In this document: one piece after another, positions 7,373-13,328 of the stretch
Position numbering within the stretch: the first letter of the stretch is position 1
How the letters are laid out: every line of letters starts with the position of its first letter
Assembly: GCA_009692685.1 (NCBI GenBank)
Contig: SHYS01000018.1
Span: 1 to 20,920 of the forward strand
Source: Dehalococcoidia bacterium
GTDB taxonomy: Bacteria > Chloroflexota > Dehalococcoidia > UBA2979
Reading direction: 5' to 3'
Length of the DNA: 20,920 bases
Translations under genes and position numbers: made by a program
Notes under the pieces: model-generated
The model's database searches: none
What the model was told of the DNA's origin: nothing
The model's input: the letters and a program-made list of their open reading frames with translations, nothing else

Positions 7373-7600
7373 CTACGGCGTGCGGCGCGTCCGCGGGTCC
7401 AGCGCCGCACGTGCGCCATCGCCTACCACCTAGAACGCGAGGAACAACACCGCCAGCAGGCCGATGGGGAACGCCAGCTCCGTCCACTGCACGCGGGCAA
7501 ACTCGAAATGTTCCGCGATCAGGATGCCCAGACTCGGCGGCGGTGGCGCCGCCCCGATCCCGATGAATGACAGCGCCGCCTCTGCGAACACGAAGACCGG
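7373..7600 (-). pseudogene. OppC/DppC-type peptide permease, 3' fragment with an in-frame stop
   Basis: On the minus strand this encodes FAEAALSFIGIGAAPPPPSL, then GILIAEHFEFARVQW and GLLAVLFLAF. That is the last third of a peptide/nickel ABC permease of the OppC/DppC type (family wording: EAALSFLGLG.PPPPS...LAFNLLGDGLRD). A TAG at 7430-7432 replaces the usually conserved Asn, after which the same frame continues VVGDGARAALDPRTRRTP to a TAG at 7373-7375. The upstream two thirds of the permease are absent; the fragment is joined near 7600 to a substrate-binding-protein fragment. It should not be functional. Confidence 0.75.
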
Positions 7601-8190
7601 GCGCTTCCTCGACAAGCGCATAACGACGGTCTGGTCGTCCGGTGCAGACACCTTCAGGCCCGCTTGCACCTTGGTCTTCAGAGGAGCGAGGTCGGCACCC
7701 TTCTTTGCCAGCCGCCATCGCCGCCTGCAACTCCTTTTCAGCACCTCCGGCGTCGGGGACGAGGTAGGAGTCCGCGTAGCGCGCTCTCCTTGCCCGGCTC
7801 GAAGACGCGCTTCGCAGCGTCAACGAAGGCCTGTGCCTTCATCGGTGTGCCATCGCCCCACTTCAGGCCGTCACGGAGGCGGAAGGTGTAGGTGAGGCCG
7901 CCCGCGGAGATACCGCCGTTCTGCGTCGTCGGCAGTTCGCGGGCGAGGTCAGGACCGAAGCGGAGCAGGCCCGCGTAGATCTGCCGCAGGATGCGCCGTA
8001 GAGTTCGCCCCCTGCGCAGCCTGCGGGTCCAGCGTCTGCGGCTCGCTGTCGAAACTCACCGCCAGCACCTGTGGTTCGGAGAGTTTCGAGGCGGGAGCGG
8101 CTGCCCGGCGGGTGCTGGCTGTTTCACGCTGCACGCGACGGGGGAGGACGCGAGGACGGCGATCAGGGCGACCGGGACTAACCGCCCCAT
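7601..8190 (-). pseudogene. Peptide ABC transporter substrate-binding lipoprotein, 5' fragment with frameshifts
   Basis: Minus-strand ATG 8190 begins MGRLVPVALIAVLASSPVAC, a lipoprotein signal with a Cys. Coding-like sequence then moves through several frames. SEPQVLAVSFDSEPQTLDP is followed by QIYAGLLRFGPDLARELP. GGLTYTFRLRDGLKWGDGTP comes next, then ADSYLVPDAGGAEKELQAA, and finally KVSAPDDQTVVMRL. This is the N-terminal portion of a family 5 (OppA/DppA) solute-binding protein, in correct order, but needing about four frame changes. The remainder of oppA and any oppB are gone. Together with the OppC piece it is the remains of a peptide importer operon. Confidence 0.75.
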
Positions 8191-8286
8191 GATGCGCTCC
8201 CTCCGGCTGGCGCAATCGTCGTGGCGGCGACGGATCTACGCGTGCGCCGATAGTACCGGCCGAGGATTCTCCCGGCGACGATGGCA

Positions 8287-8292
8287 TAAGAT
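8287..8292 (+). promoter_or_regulatory. -10 box for the radical SAM gene
   Basis: TAAGAT lies 23 bases before GTG 8316 in the divergent intergenic region and would give a transcript start near 8299, with GAGG at about 8307-8310 as ribosome-binding site. No clear -35. Confidence 0.35.
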
Positions 8293-8315
8293 CGCTATGC
8301 GCGATTCGAGGTTTC

Positions 8316-9785
8316 GTGAACGCTCCAGCGTCCCAGCCGCTCGCCTTTGGCACGCTCCCCGGGCGCGCGCACATCGAAGCGCTCGCTGGCGGCGCGCGGG
8401 TGCTGCTCATCTCCACCTACGAACTCGGCCACCAGCCACTCGGTCTCGCCTCGGCTGCCGCCGCCCTCCGTGCCGCTGGCCACGACGTACGCACCCTCGA
8501 TGTCGCGGTGGAGCCACTCGCTGCTGCCGCCATCCGCGATGTCGACCTCGTCGCGATCTCGGTGCCGATGCACACAGCGGCCCGCATCGGCCTCCAGGTT
8601 GCCGAGGCGATCCGGCAGGCGAACATCGGCGCGCGCCTGATCTGCTTCGGGCTATACGCCTCACCGCTCGCCGAGCACCTCGGCCATCACGCCATCGAGG
8701 TCATCGGTGGGGAATACGAGACCGGTCTCGTCGAGGTGGCCGCGCAGGTCGCGGAACACCGGACGGGCGCCGTCACCGGCGCGGGCGGCACGCCCGCGCT
8801 CCTCCGTCAGCAATACCCCGTCCCCGACCGTCGAGGGCTGCCAAGCCTCGATGAGTACGCCCGCGTACGCCGCGCCGACGGCGAGCACCTGGCGGGGTAC
8901 GTGGAGGCGACGCGCGGCTGCGCGCACACCTGCAAACACTGCCCGATCACCCCGGTATACGGCGGCGCGCTCCGACTCGTGCAGCGGGACACCGTCTACG
9001 CCGACATCGCCCAGCAGGTCGAGGCGGGCGCGCAGCACATCACCTTCGGCGATCCCGACTTCCTGAACGCGGTCCCGCATAGCCTCGCGATCCTTGAGGA
9101 GGCGCATCGCCGCTGGCCGACGCTCACCTTCGACGTCACCGTGAAAGTGGAGCACCTCGTCGAGCATGCCTACGTGCTCTCCCGCCTGCGTGCCTTCGGC
9201 GTGATCTGGATCACGAGCGCCTTCGAGTCCTGCAACGACGCCATCCTCGAACGCCTCGACAAGGGCCACACGGTCGAGGAGATACGACAGGCGCTCCGCG
9301 TCACGAGCGCGGCGGGGCTCCCTGTCCGCCCGACGTGGGTCGCGTTCACCCCGTGGACAACCCTCGATGACGTGATCGAGATGCTCGACTTCATCGCGGA
9401 ACAACGCCTGCACCGTGCCGTGCAGCCCGTCCAGTACGGCCTGCGACTGCTCCTACCGCCCGGCTCCCCACTGAATGACGTGCTGGCCGCTGAGAACCGC
9501 CTGGGCCCCTTCGAAGACGCGTTGCTCACTTACACTTGGACCGCCCTCGATCCGCGTGTGGACGCCCTCCAGACCTCGTTGGCCTCGATGGCTGAAGCCG
9601 CCGCCGAGGCCAACGAGGACGCCGCCGTGACCTTCGAGCGGGCGCGCGCTGCTGCGTACGCGGTCGCGGGTCGGCCGGCCCCTGAGGTCCGCGACGCGGG
9701 CCCAGACGTGCCCGGGCTCACTGAGTCGTGGTTCTGCTGCGCGGAGCCCACAGCGGGCCAACTGGCGGCGCTCAGCCTGGTCTAG
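8316..9785 (+). CDS. CCAEP-tail (CUAEP/CCAEP family) radical SAM protein
   Basis: This 489-residue cytoplasmic enzyme has two parts. Residues ~27-160 form a B12-binding-like Rossmann domain (VLLISTYELGHQPLGLASAA) but lack a clear DxHxxG motif, so cobalamin binding is doubtful. Residues ~190-400 are a radical SAM barrel with Cys202-x3-Cys206-x2-Cys209 (CAHTCKHC) for the 4Fe-4S cluster, then ITFGDPDFLNAVPHSL and ITSAFESCNDAILERLDKGH. A helical region follows. The C-terminus carries WFCCAEP with Cys474-Cys475. I recall a named family whose homologues have selenocysteine in the second Cys position; here it is TGC TGC, so no recoding is needed. The substrate is unknown. GTG 8316 follows GAGG by about five bases. 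Confidence 0.85.
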   Translation: MNAPASQPLAFGTLPGRAHIEALAGGARVLLISTYELGHQPLGLASAAAALRAAGHDVRTLDVAVEPLAAAAIRDVDLVAISVPMHTAARIGLQVAEAIRQANIGARLICFGLYASPLAEHLGHHAIEVIGGEYETGLVEVAAQVAEHRTGAVTGAGGTPALLRQQYPVPDRRGLPSLDEYARVRRADGEHLAGYVEATRGCAHTCKHCPITPVYGGALRLVQRDTVYADIAQQVEAGAQHITFGDPDFLNAVPHSLAILEEAHRRWPTLTFDVTVKVEHLVEHAYVLSRLRAFGVIWITSAFESCNDAILERLDKGHTVEEIRQALRVTSAAGLPVRPTWVAFTPWTTLDDVIEMLDFIAEQRLHRAVQPVQYGLRLLLPPGSPLNDVLAAENRLGPFEDALLTYTWTALDPRVDALQTSLASMAEAAAEANEDAAVTFERARAAAYAVAGRPAPEVRDAGPDVPGLTESWFCCAEPTAGQLAALSLV

Positions 9786-9842
9786 GCCTCGGCCAGCGGC
9801 GCCCAGCCTCCGCTTAGACCATCGCGCGGCGGCGCTGTACCT

Positions 9843-10690
9843 CTATACGGCAGCCAGCACGGCAGCGGCCGCGAGGCGAGCATCCGCGAACGCACCCGGG
9901 AGCCGCCCCAGCGAGACGCCATCGGTCCGCGCCCTCGATGGATCGAGGGCGCGGGAATCTCCCCGATCTGAGCGACGGCGCGCCGCAGCCGCTCCAGGGC
10001 TTCTTGCCCGACGGGCTGGCCGTGGCGTTCGCTGCGGTTGAAGGTGCATAGCACCTCAGCAGCAGTGACCGCTGGCAGCAGGTCAGCCAGCGTCTCCGTC
10101 GCGAGGTGTGAGACACGTCGGAAGTGCGCGCGATAAGCACGCTCGTAGGCGGCGCGCCATTCGACGGCTTCGGCGCGCGCATCGTCCCATCCGGTAGGGT
10201 CAGCGAAGTAGCGCAGCGGCGTCAGCCGCTCGATCAGCGAGCGCCGACCCTCCGCCAGCGCGAGCGTGTCGCCCTCCGGCCACACCTCGGCCTCCTCCAC
10301 GAACGCGACCAGTGCGAGGGGCTCACGCTCACCAGCTTCGGCCATCCGCTCGGCTAGCACAGCCCGCGCGAAGTGTTCTGGCGTACGCCATGCGACACGC
10401 AACCAGCGGTCGAAGCCGTCTCGGCCCTCTTCGCCCAGCGGCGCGAAGAGGGCCTGCCGCCGCTGTGCGAAGGCGACGAGCGTGTCGCGCGCATGCGGGT
10501 GCGGCGGGCAGAACACCTAGAACTCTGCCACTACGTAGTCCGTCGCCAGCGCGCCCGGGGCACGGTGGTAGGGCGAGCGCAGCCACGCCCGCGCAGCCAG
10601 CGAGACGACTTCGTTGTGCCCGTCGAGACTCGAGTCCGTCGTCAGGACGACTAGCCAGCCGGGCAACGACGCTGGAGCAGGCGCAGGCTC
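9843..10690 (-). pseudogene. Degenerate gene of unknown family beside the radical SAM gene
   Basis: Minus-strand coding-like sequence begins without a start near 10690 with LPGWLVVLTTDSSLDGHNEV and ARAWLRSPYHRAPGALATDY. A TAG at 10517-10519 interrupts it, and the same frame resumes at GTG 10516 with CPPHPHARDTLVAFAQRR. It continues as a helix-rich, Glu/Arg-rich chain through FVEEAEVWPEGDTLALAEGR and FADPTGWDDARAEAVEWRAA. Near 9950 the sense appears to change frame, ending VSLGRLPGAFADARLAAAAV at TAG 9843-9845. A Leu TTG to TAG change could explain the stop. An autonomous ORF 9782-10516 also exists and might be expressed. I do not recognise the family; the texture resembles the helical C-terminal part of a large multidomain protein, but that is a guess. 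Confidence 0.5.
9927..9954. repeat. 28-bp inverted repeat (13-bp arms, GG centre)
   Basis: CCGCGCCCTCGAT at 9927-9939 and ATCGAGGGCGCGG at 9942-9954 are exact reverse complements separated only by GG. The palindrome lies where the degenerate minus-strand gene appears to switch frame. Confidence 0.8.
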
Positions 10691-10721
10691 GGCGCGTGAG
10701 TGCGACCGAGTGTTCCTCCGG

Positions 10722-10727
10722 TACGCT
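10722..10727 (+). promoter_or_regulatory. -10 box for the 10764 gene
   Basis: TACGCT fits the TANNNT pattern and would place a start near 10734, leaving a ~30-base leader that includes AAAGGA at 10751-10756. No -35 was found. Confidence 0.35.
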
Positions 10728-10763
10728 TGGGAGGCCTCACACTTACCATGAAAGGAATCTCCG

Positions 10764-11381
10764 GTGAACGCCGACGACGAACTCGCCTTCCTCCGCGCCT
10801 TCGAGCAGACCACTGTCACGAAGCCGCAGATCGTTGCTGACAACGTCCTCACGGGCATCTTCCTGACGGACATCCGCTACCGCACCGCGCTCACGGCCCT
10901 GCTGCTCCAGGAGGCCGTCGAGGCGGGGCGACGTCTCGCGCTGGTCTGCGCGGCGCTCGCCGGGCGCACCATCCCACCAGCGCGCGCCCTCGCACGTCCA
11001 CTCCCCAATCTGGACGAGTGGCAGGCATTCGCTGAGGCCGTCGGCGGATTCGAGGAGCCGGCGCAGATCCTTGACTGGCTGCATGTGGACACGTCGGCGT
11101 TGCTGAGCGCGGAGGAGATGATCGCATTCGGCGGGCTGTCGCGGCTCAACTCGGCGATCCGGGTGCTGCAGGACGGCCCGCCCGAGGTCTCCACCGAGCG
11201 CGACGAAGCGGGTACAGCGATCCTCGTACTACGCGCCTACACGAGGACGGGTGAGCGAGCCGAGGTACGGCTGCCGCTCGTGGACGACCAGATCATCGCG
11301 CTGGGTGACATGGCCGGTGACTTCGTGGCATGGACGCGCGACTTCCTGGGCGCATACTTGGATGCACGCTCGGGCCGCTAG
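10764..11381 (+). CDS. Hypothetical protein, 205 residues
   Basis: I do not recognise this protein. It starts at GTG 10764, seven bases after AAAGGA. The first ~65 residues are helical and alternate hydrophobic and charged positions (ADNVLTGIFLTDIRYRTALT, ALLLQEAVEAGRRLALVCAA). A Pro-rich turn and further helices follow. The C-terminal ~60 residues look mixed alpha/beta (GTAILVLRAYTRTGERAEVR, then DFVAWTRDFLGAYLDA). There is no signal peptide, membrane segment or Cys cluster, so a soluble cytoplasmic protein is likely. Its TAG stop shares the four-base CTAG with the stop of the convergent rlmB gene. It is intact, unlike the degenerate gene on its left. Confidence 0.75.
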   Translation: MNADDELAFLRAFEQTTVTKPQIVADNVLTGIFLTDIRYRTALTALLLQEAVEAGRRLALVCAALAGRTIPPARALARPLPNLDEWQAFAEAVGGFEEPAQILDWLHVDTSALLSAEEMIAFGGLSRLNSAIRVLQDGPPEVSTERDEAGTAILVLRAYTRTGERAEVRLPLVDDQIIALGDMAGDFVAWTRDFLGAYLDARSGR

Positions 11382-12232
11382 CCCACCAGCCCCGCGAGTA
11401 GGATGCCCGCCGCGACCGATACGTTGAGCGAGGTCACCACGGTGCCCTTCGGCGGCACAGCACACACCTCGTCGCAAGATTCGAGGACGAGGCGGCGCAG
11501 GCCCGCCTCCTCGTTCCCCAGCACGATGAGCCACGGGCGGTCGTGCGGCATGTCTCCCAGCAACTTCATCGCGTGCTCGGACGTGCCGAGCACCCACACG
11601 CCGGCTGCCTTCGCGGCATCGAGGGCGCGGCGCAGGTTGGTCTCGATCGCGTGGGGGACGGCCTCGACACCACCGGAGGCGACGTCGTAGACCACGGCGG
11701 TCAGCGGCGCGGCGCGGTCGGTCGTCGTGATCACGCCACGCACCCCGAAGAACGCGGCCGTGCGGAAGATGGCGCCGACGTTGTGCGGATCCTGCACACC
11801 ATCCAGGGCGACCCAGCGGTCTCCAGCCTGCGCATCCTCGAATAGGCTCGCCAGTGGCACAGGTTTGCGAGGCCGCACCTCCGCCTCGGCGCCGGCGCGG
11901 CCACCAGCGCGCTCGCGCTCGACGGCGCGGGCGGGCGTGGTTTCCAGGTCATGGACACGGATTCCCCGCGCGCGGGCGTGCTCGGCGACGTCACGCCACG
12001 CCTTCGAGCCAGCCTCACCGGGGAGACGGATGTCGAGGACATCAGCGGGACGAGCCTCGAGCATCGCGAGGACGCTGTGCGGGTTTCGCAGCGTGAGGTT
12101 GCCCGCGGGTGCGGCAGCCTCGTCACGACGGGCGGGCGGGCGGGCGGGCCGGTTCGGACGCGTCGAACGGCCCGCAGGCGGCCGAGGCGGGCGCGAGGGG
12201 CGGTCAGGACGATCGGAGCGGCGGTTCACCAT
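11378..12232 (-). CDS. rlmB: 23S rRNA (guanosine-2'-O-)methyltransferase RlmB-like, SpoU/TrmH family
   Basis: The 284-residue product has an Arg/Pro-rich N-terminal tail (1-40), a small substrate-binding domain (45-125) beginning LRNPHSVLAMLEARP, and a SPOUT methyltransferase domain. Motif 1 is VALDGVQDPHNVGAIFRTA (Asn151, Arg157), motif 2 is IVLGNEEAGLRRLVLESCD (Glu241) and motif 3 is SLNVSVAAGILLA (Asn270). It should methylate a ribose in 23S rRNA, G2251 in E. coli numbering, using S-adenosylmethionine in a trefoil-knot fold. ATG 12232 is the listed start, but TACCGT lies exactly six bases before the second codon, GTG 12229. A leaderless start there would remove one residue. The gene converges on the 10764 gene. 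Confidence 0.88.
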   Translation of the reverse strand: MVNRRSDRPDRPSRPPRPPAGRSTRPNRPARPPARRDEAAAPAGNLTLRNPHSVLAMLEARPADVLDIRLPGEAGSKAWRDVAEHARARGIRVHDLETTPARAVERERAGGRAGAEAEVRPRKPVPLASLFEDAQAGDRWVALDGVQDPHNVGAIFRTAAFFGVRGVITTTDRAAPLTAVVYDVASGGVEAVPHAIETNLRRALDAAKAAGVWVLGTSEHAMKLLGDMPHDRPWLIVLGNEEAGLRRLVLESCDEVCAVPPKGTVVTSLNVSVAAGILLAGLVG

Positions 12233-12235
12233 CGC

Positions 12236-12241
12236 ACGGTA
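12236..12241 (-). promoter_or_regulatory. -10 box for rlmB (leaderless spacing to GTG 12229)
   Basis: On the minus strand TACCGT is separated by six bases (GCGATG) from the GTG that is codon 2 of the rlmB frame. This supports a leaderless GTG start rather than the ATG three bases upstream. Confidence 0.4.
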
Positions 12242-12325
12242 CGGCGCGGAGCGGACGGCGTCGCGCTGGACGGGGTCACGAGTGGTTCACACCTTCCTCG
12301 GGAGGAAATGCGACGATCAACTGGC

Positions 12326-13078
12326 ATGGAAGGCGTCATGGAGACCGTTGGTCATCTAGAGCGCTTCCTCTCTGAGGATCTTCCGTACCGGATACCGCTG
12401 ACCGTTGCCACCGTCGCGTTCCTCGTGGGCGCCACGGTCGTCGCCTGGCGCCTCGGATGGGTCGCCCGTGTGGTCGCTCTCGCCCGCCGGCGACCCGCGC
12501 CCGCTGCCTTCGCCGTGCTGGCAACACTCGCAATCGTCGTGCCCGTCGCGAATTACCTCGTGGCACTGCTGTGGAAGCGGGTCGAGGTGATAGAGGCCAG
12601 CCCACTGGATGTCGCGGCGTACGCGAAAGAGCAGGAGGGGCGGCCTCGCCAGCCGGTTGAGGCGAAGCCGGTCGAGGCGAAGCCGGTCGAGGCGGAGCCA
12701 GACGTGGCGCCCGCACCATCAACCGTGGGTGGGAGCACCTTCCAACCGCGCGTCGTGAGCCGAGGCGAGTGGAAAGGCGCGGACGACTTCCACTTCGCGC
12801 GGGGGAGCGCCCTGGTGGTGGAAGTCGCATCCGGGCAGTTCGTGTTGCGCGCGGAGGGCTTCTCCGTGCGGAACGGCCCAGACCTCTTTGTGATGCTGTC
12901 ACCCAGCGCGACTGGCTATCAGGACGGCGCACTCAAACTCGGACGGTTGAAGGCGACTGATGGCGCGTTCAACTACGACATCCCGATCGGGACCGACCTC
13001 GCAAAGTTCCAGAGTGTCGTCGTGTGGTGCGAGCGCTTCACCACGCTCTTCGGCACCGCCGCGTTCACGAAGTCCTAG
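12326..13078 (+). CDS. Membrane-anchored DM13-domain protein
   Basis: From ATG 12326 the product is about 250 residues. Two hydrophobic helices (about 23-43 and 60-82) flank a basic loop. A linker with three PVEAK-type repeats and an Ala/Pro stretch follows. The extracytoplasmic domain runs from GEWKGADDFHFARGSALVVE through GPDLFVMLSPSATGYQDGAL and LGRLKATDGAFNYDIPIGTD to SVVVWCERFTTLFGTAAF. This is the pattern of DM13 (electron-transfer DM13), a domain found in cell-surface proteins, with the conserved late Cys. A redox role is proposed for the family but unproven here. In-frame ATGs at 12308 and 12338 are alternatives; none has an ideally spaced Shine-Dalgarno. Confidence 0.8.
   Translation: MEGVMETVGHLERFLSEDLPYRIPLTVATVAFLVGATVVAWRLGWVARVVALARRRPAPAAFAVLATLAIVVPVANYLVALLWKRVEVIEASPLDVAAYAKEQEGRPRQPVEAKPVEAKPVEAEPDVAPAPSTVGGSTFQPRVVSRGEWKGADDFHFARGSALVVEVASGQFVLRAEGFSVRNGPDLFVMLSPSATGYQDGALKLGRLKATDGAFNYDIPIGTDLAKFQSVVVWCERFTTLFGTAAFTKS
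12652..12696 (+). repeat. Three tandem 15-bp repeats (PVEAK linker)
   Basis: Three near-identical 15-base units of the form GCCGGTCGAGGCGAA lie in frame in the DM13 gene and encode the proline/glutamate/lysine linker. Units differ by single bases. Copy number could vary by slippage without shifting frame. Confidence 0.85.
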
Positions 13079-13103
13079 CGTGAGGCTCACAGGAACGCCG
13101 GAG

Positions 13104-13109
13104 TAGACT
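13104..13109 (+). promoter_or_regulatory. -10 box upstream of the secreted-protein signal ORF
   Basis: TAGACT in the 61-base gap after the DM13 gene would start a transcript near 13116, leaving a leader of about 24 bases before GTG 13140. Confidence 0.3.
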
Positions 13110-13139
13110 GGACTCACCCTTCACCTGCAAGCAGGCCCC

Positions 13140-13328
13140 GTGCTCCGAGCCGTTCACTTCCCTACCGCATTCCGCACGGCCCTCGTGGCCGTCGTCGCGT
13201 TTGCCCTGATGGGCATCGCCTTGCTAACGAACGACGCAGCCGATGCTGCGGCAAATAGCGCGCTCGCCGGGCGCCCGCTGGCGTGCCGGGGCGGCAGCGA
13301 CCACCTGCCCCGGCACGCCAGCGGCTGA
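13140..13328 (+). CDS. Signal-peptide ORF, probable displaced N-terminus of the following secreted protein
   Basis: GTG 13140 opens a 62-codon frame. Its first 37 residues form a good Sec signal peptide: a short basic start, a hydrophobic core (TALVAVVAFALMGIALL) and small residues around ADAAANSALAG. The frame then enters the 13275-13324 inverted repeat and stops at TGA 13326-13328. The next ORF in a different frame has no signal peptide of its own and begins its recognisable domain straight after the repeat. The simplest reading is one gene, 13140-14415, broken by a frameshift within or near the repeat. A sequencing or assembly error in this GC-rich hairpin is an equally possible cause. Confidence 0.55.
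   Translation: MLRAVHFPTAFRTALVAVVAFALMGIALLTNDAADAAANSALAGRPLACRGGSDHLPRHASG

Noticed and set aside
9735..9740. Selenocysteine codon in the radical SAM tail.
   Set aside because: The codons are TGC TGC, so this is the cysteine form with no in-frame TGA.
9927..9954. Rho-independent terminator for the radical SAM gene.
   Set aside because: The palindrome has only a two-base centre, no T-run on either side, and lies about 140 bases past the stop within another coding-like frame.
7430..10519. Possible amber recoding, because two broken genes both show TTC-TAG-GTG at an in-frame stop (7430-7432 and 10517-10519).
   Set aside because: TAG is also the normal terminator of many intact genes here (2016, 3389, 6883, 9785, 11381, 17719), and both genes carry additional frame damage.
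12301..12310. ATG 12308 as start of the DM13 gene because GGAGG stands directly before it.
   Set aside because: The spacing of about two bases is too short for normal ribosome binding; downstream ATGs are retained as likelier, though unresolved.
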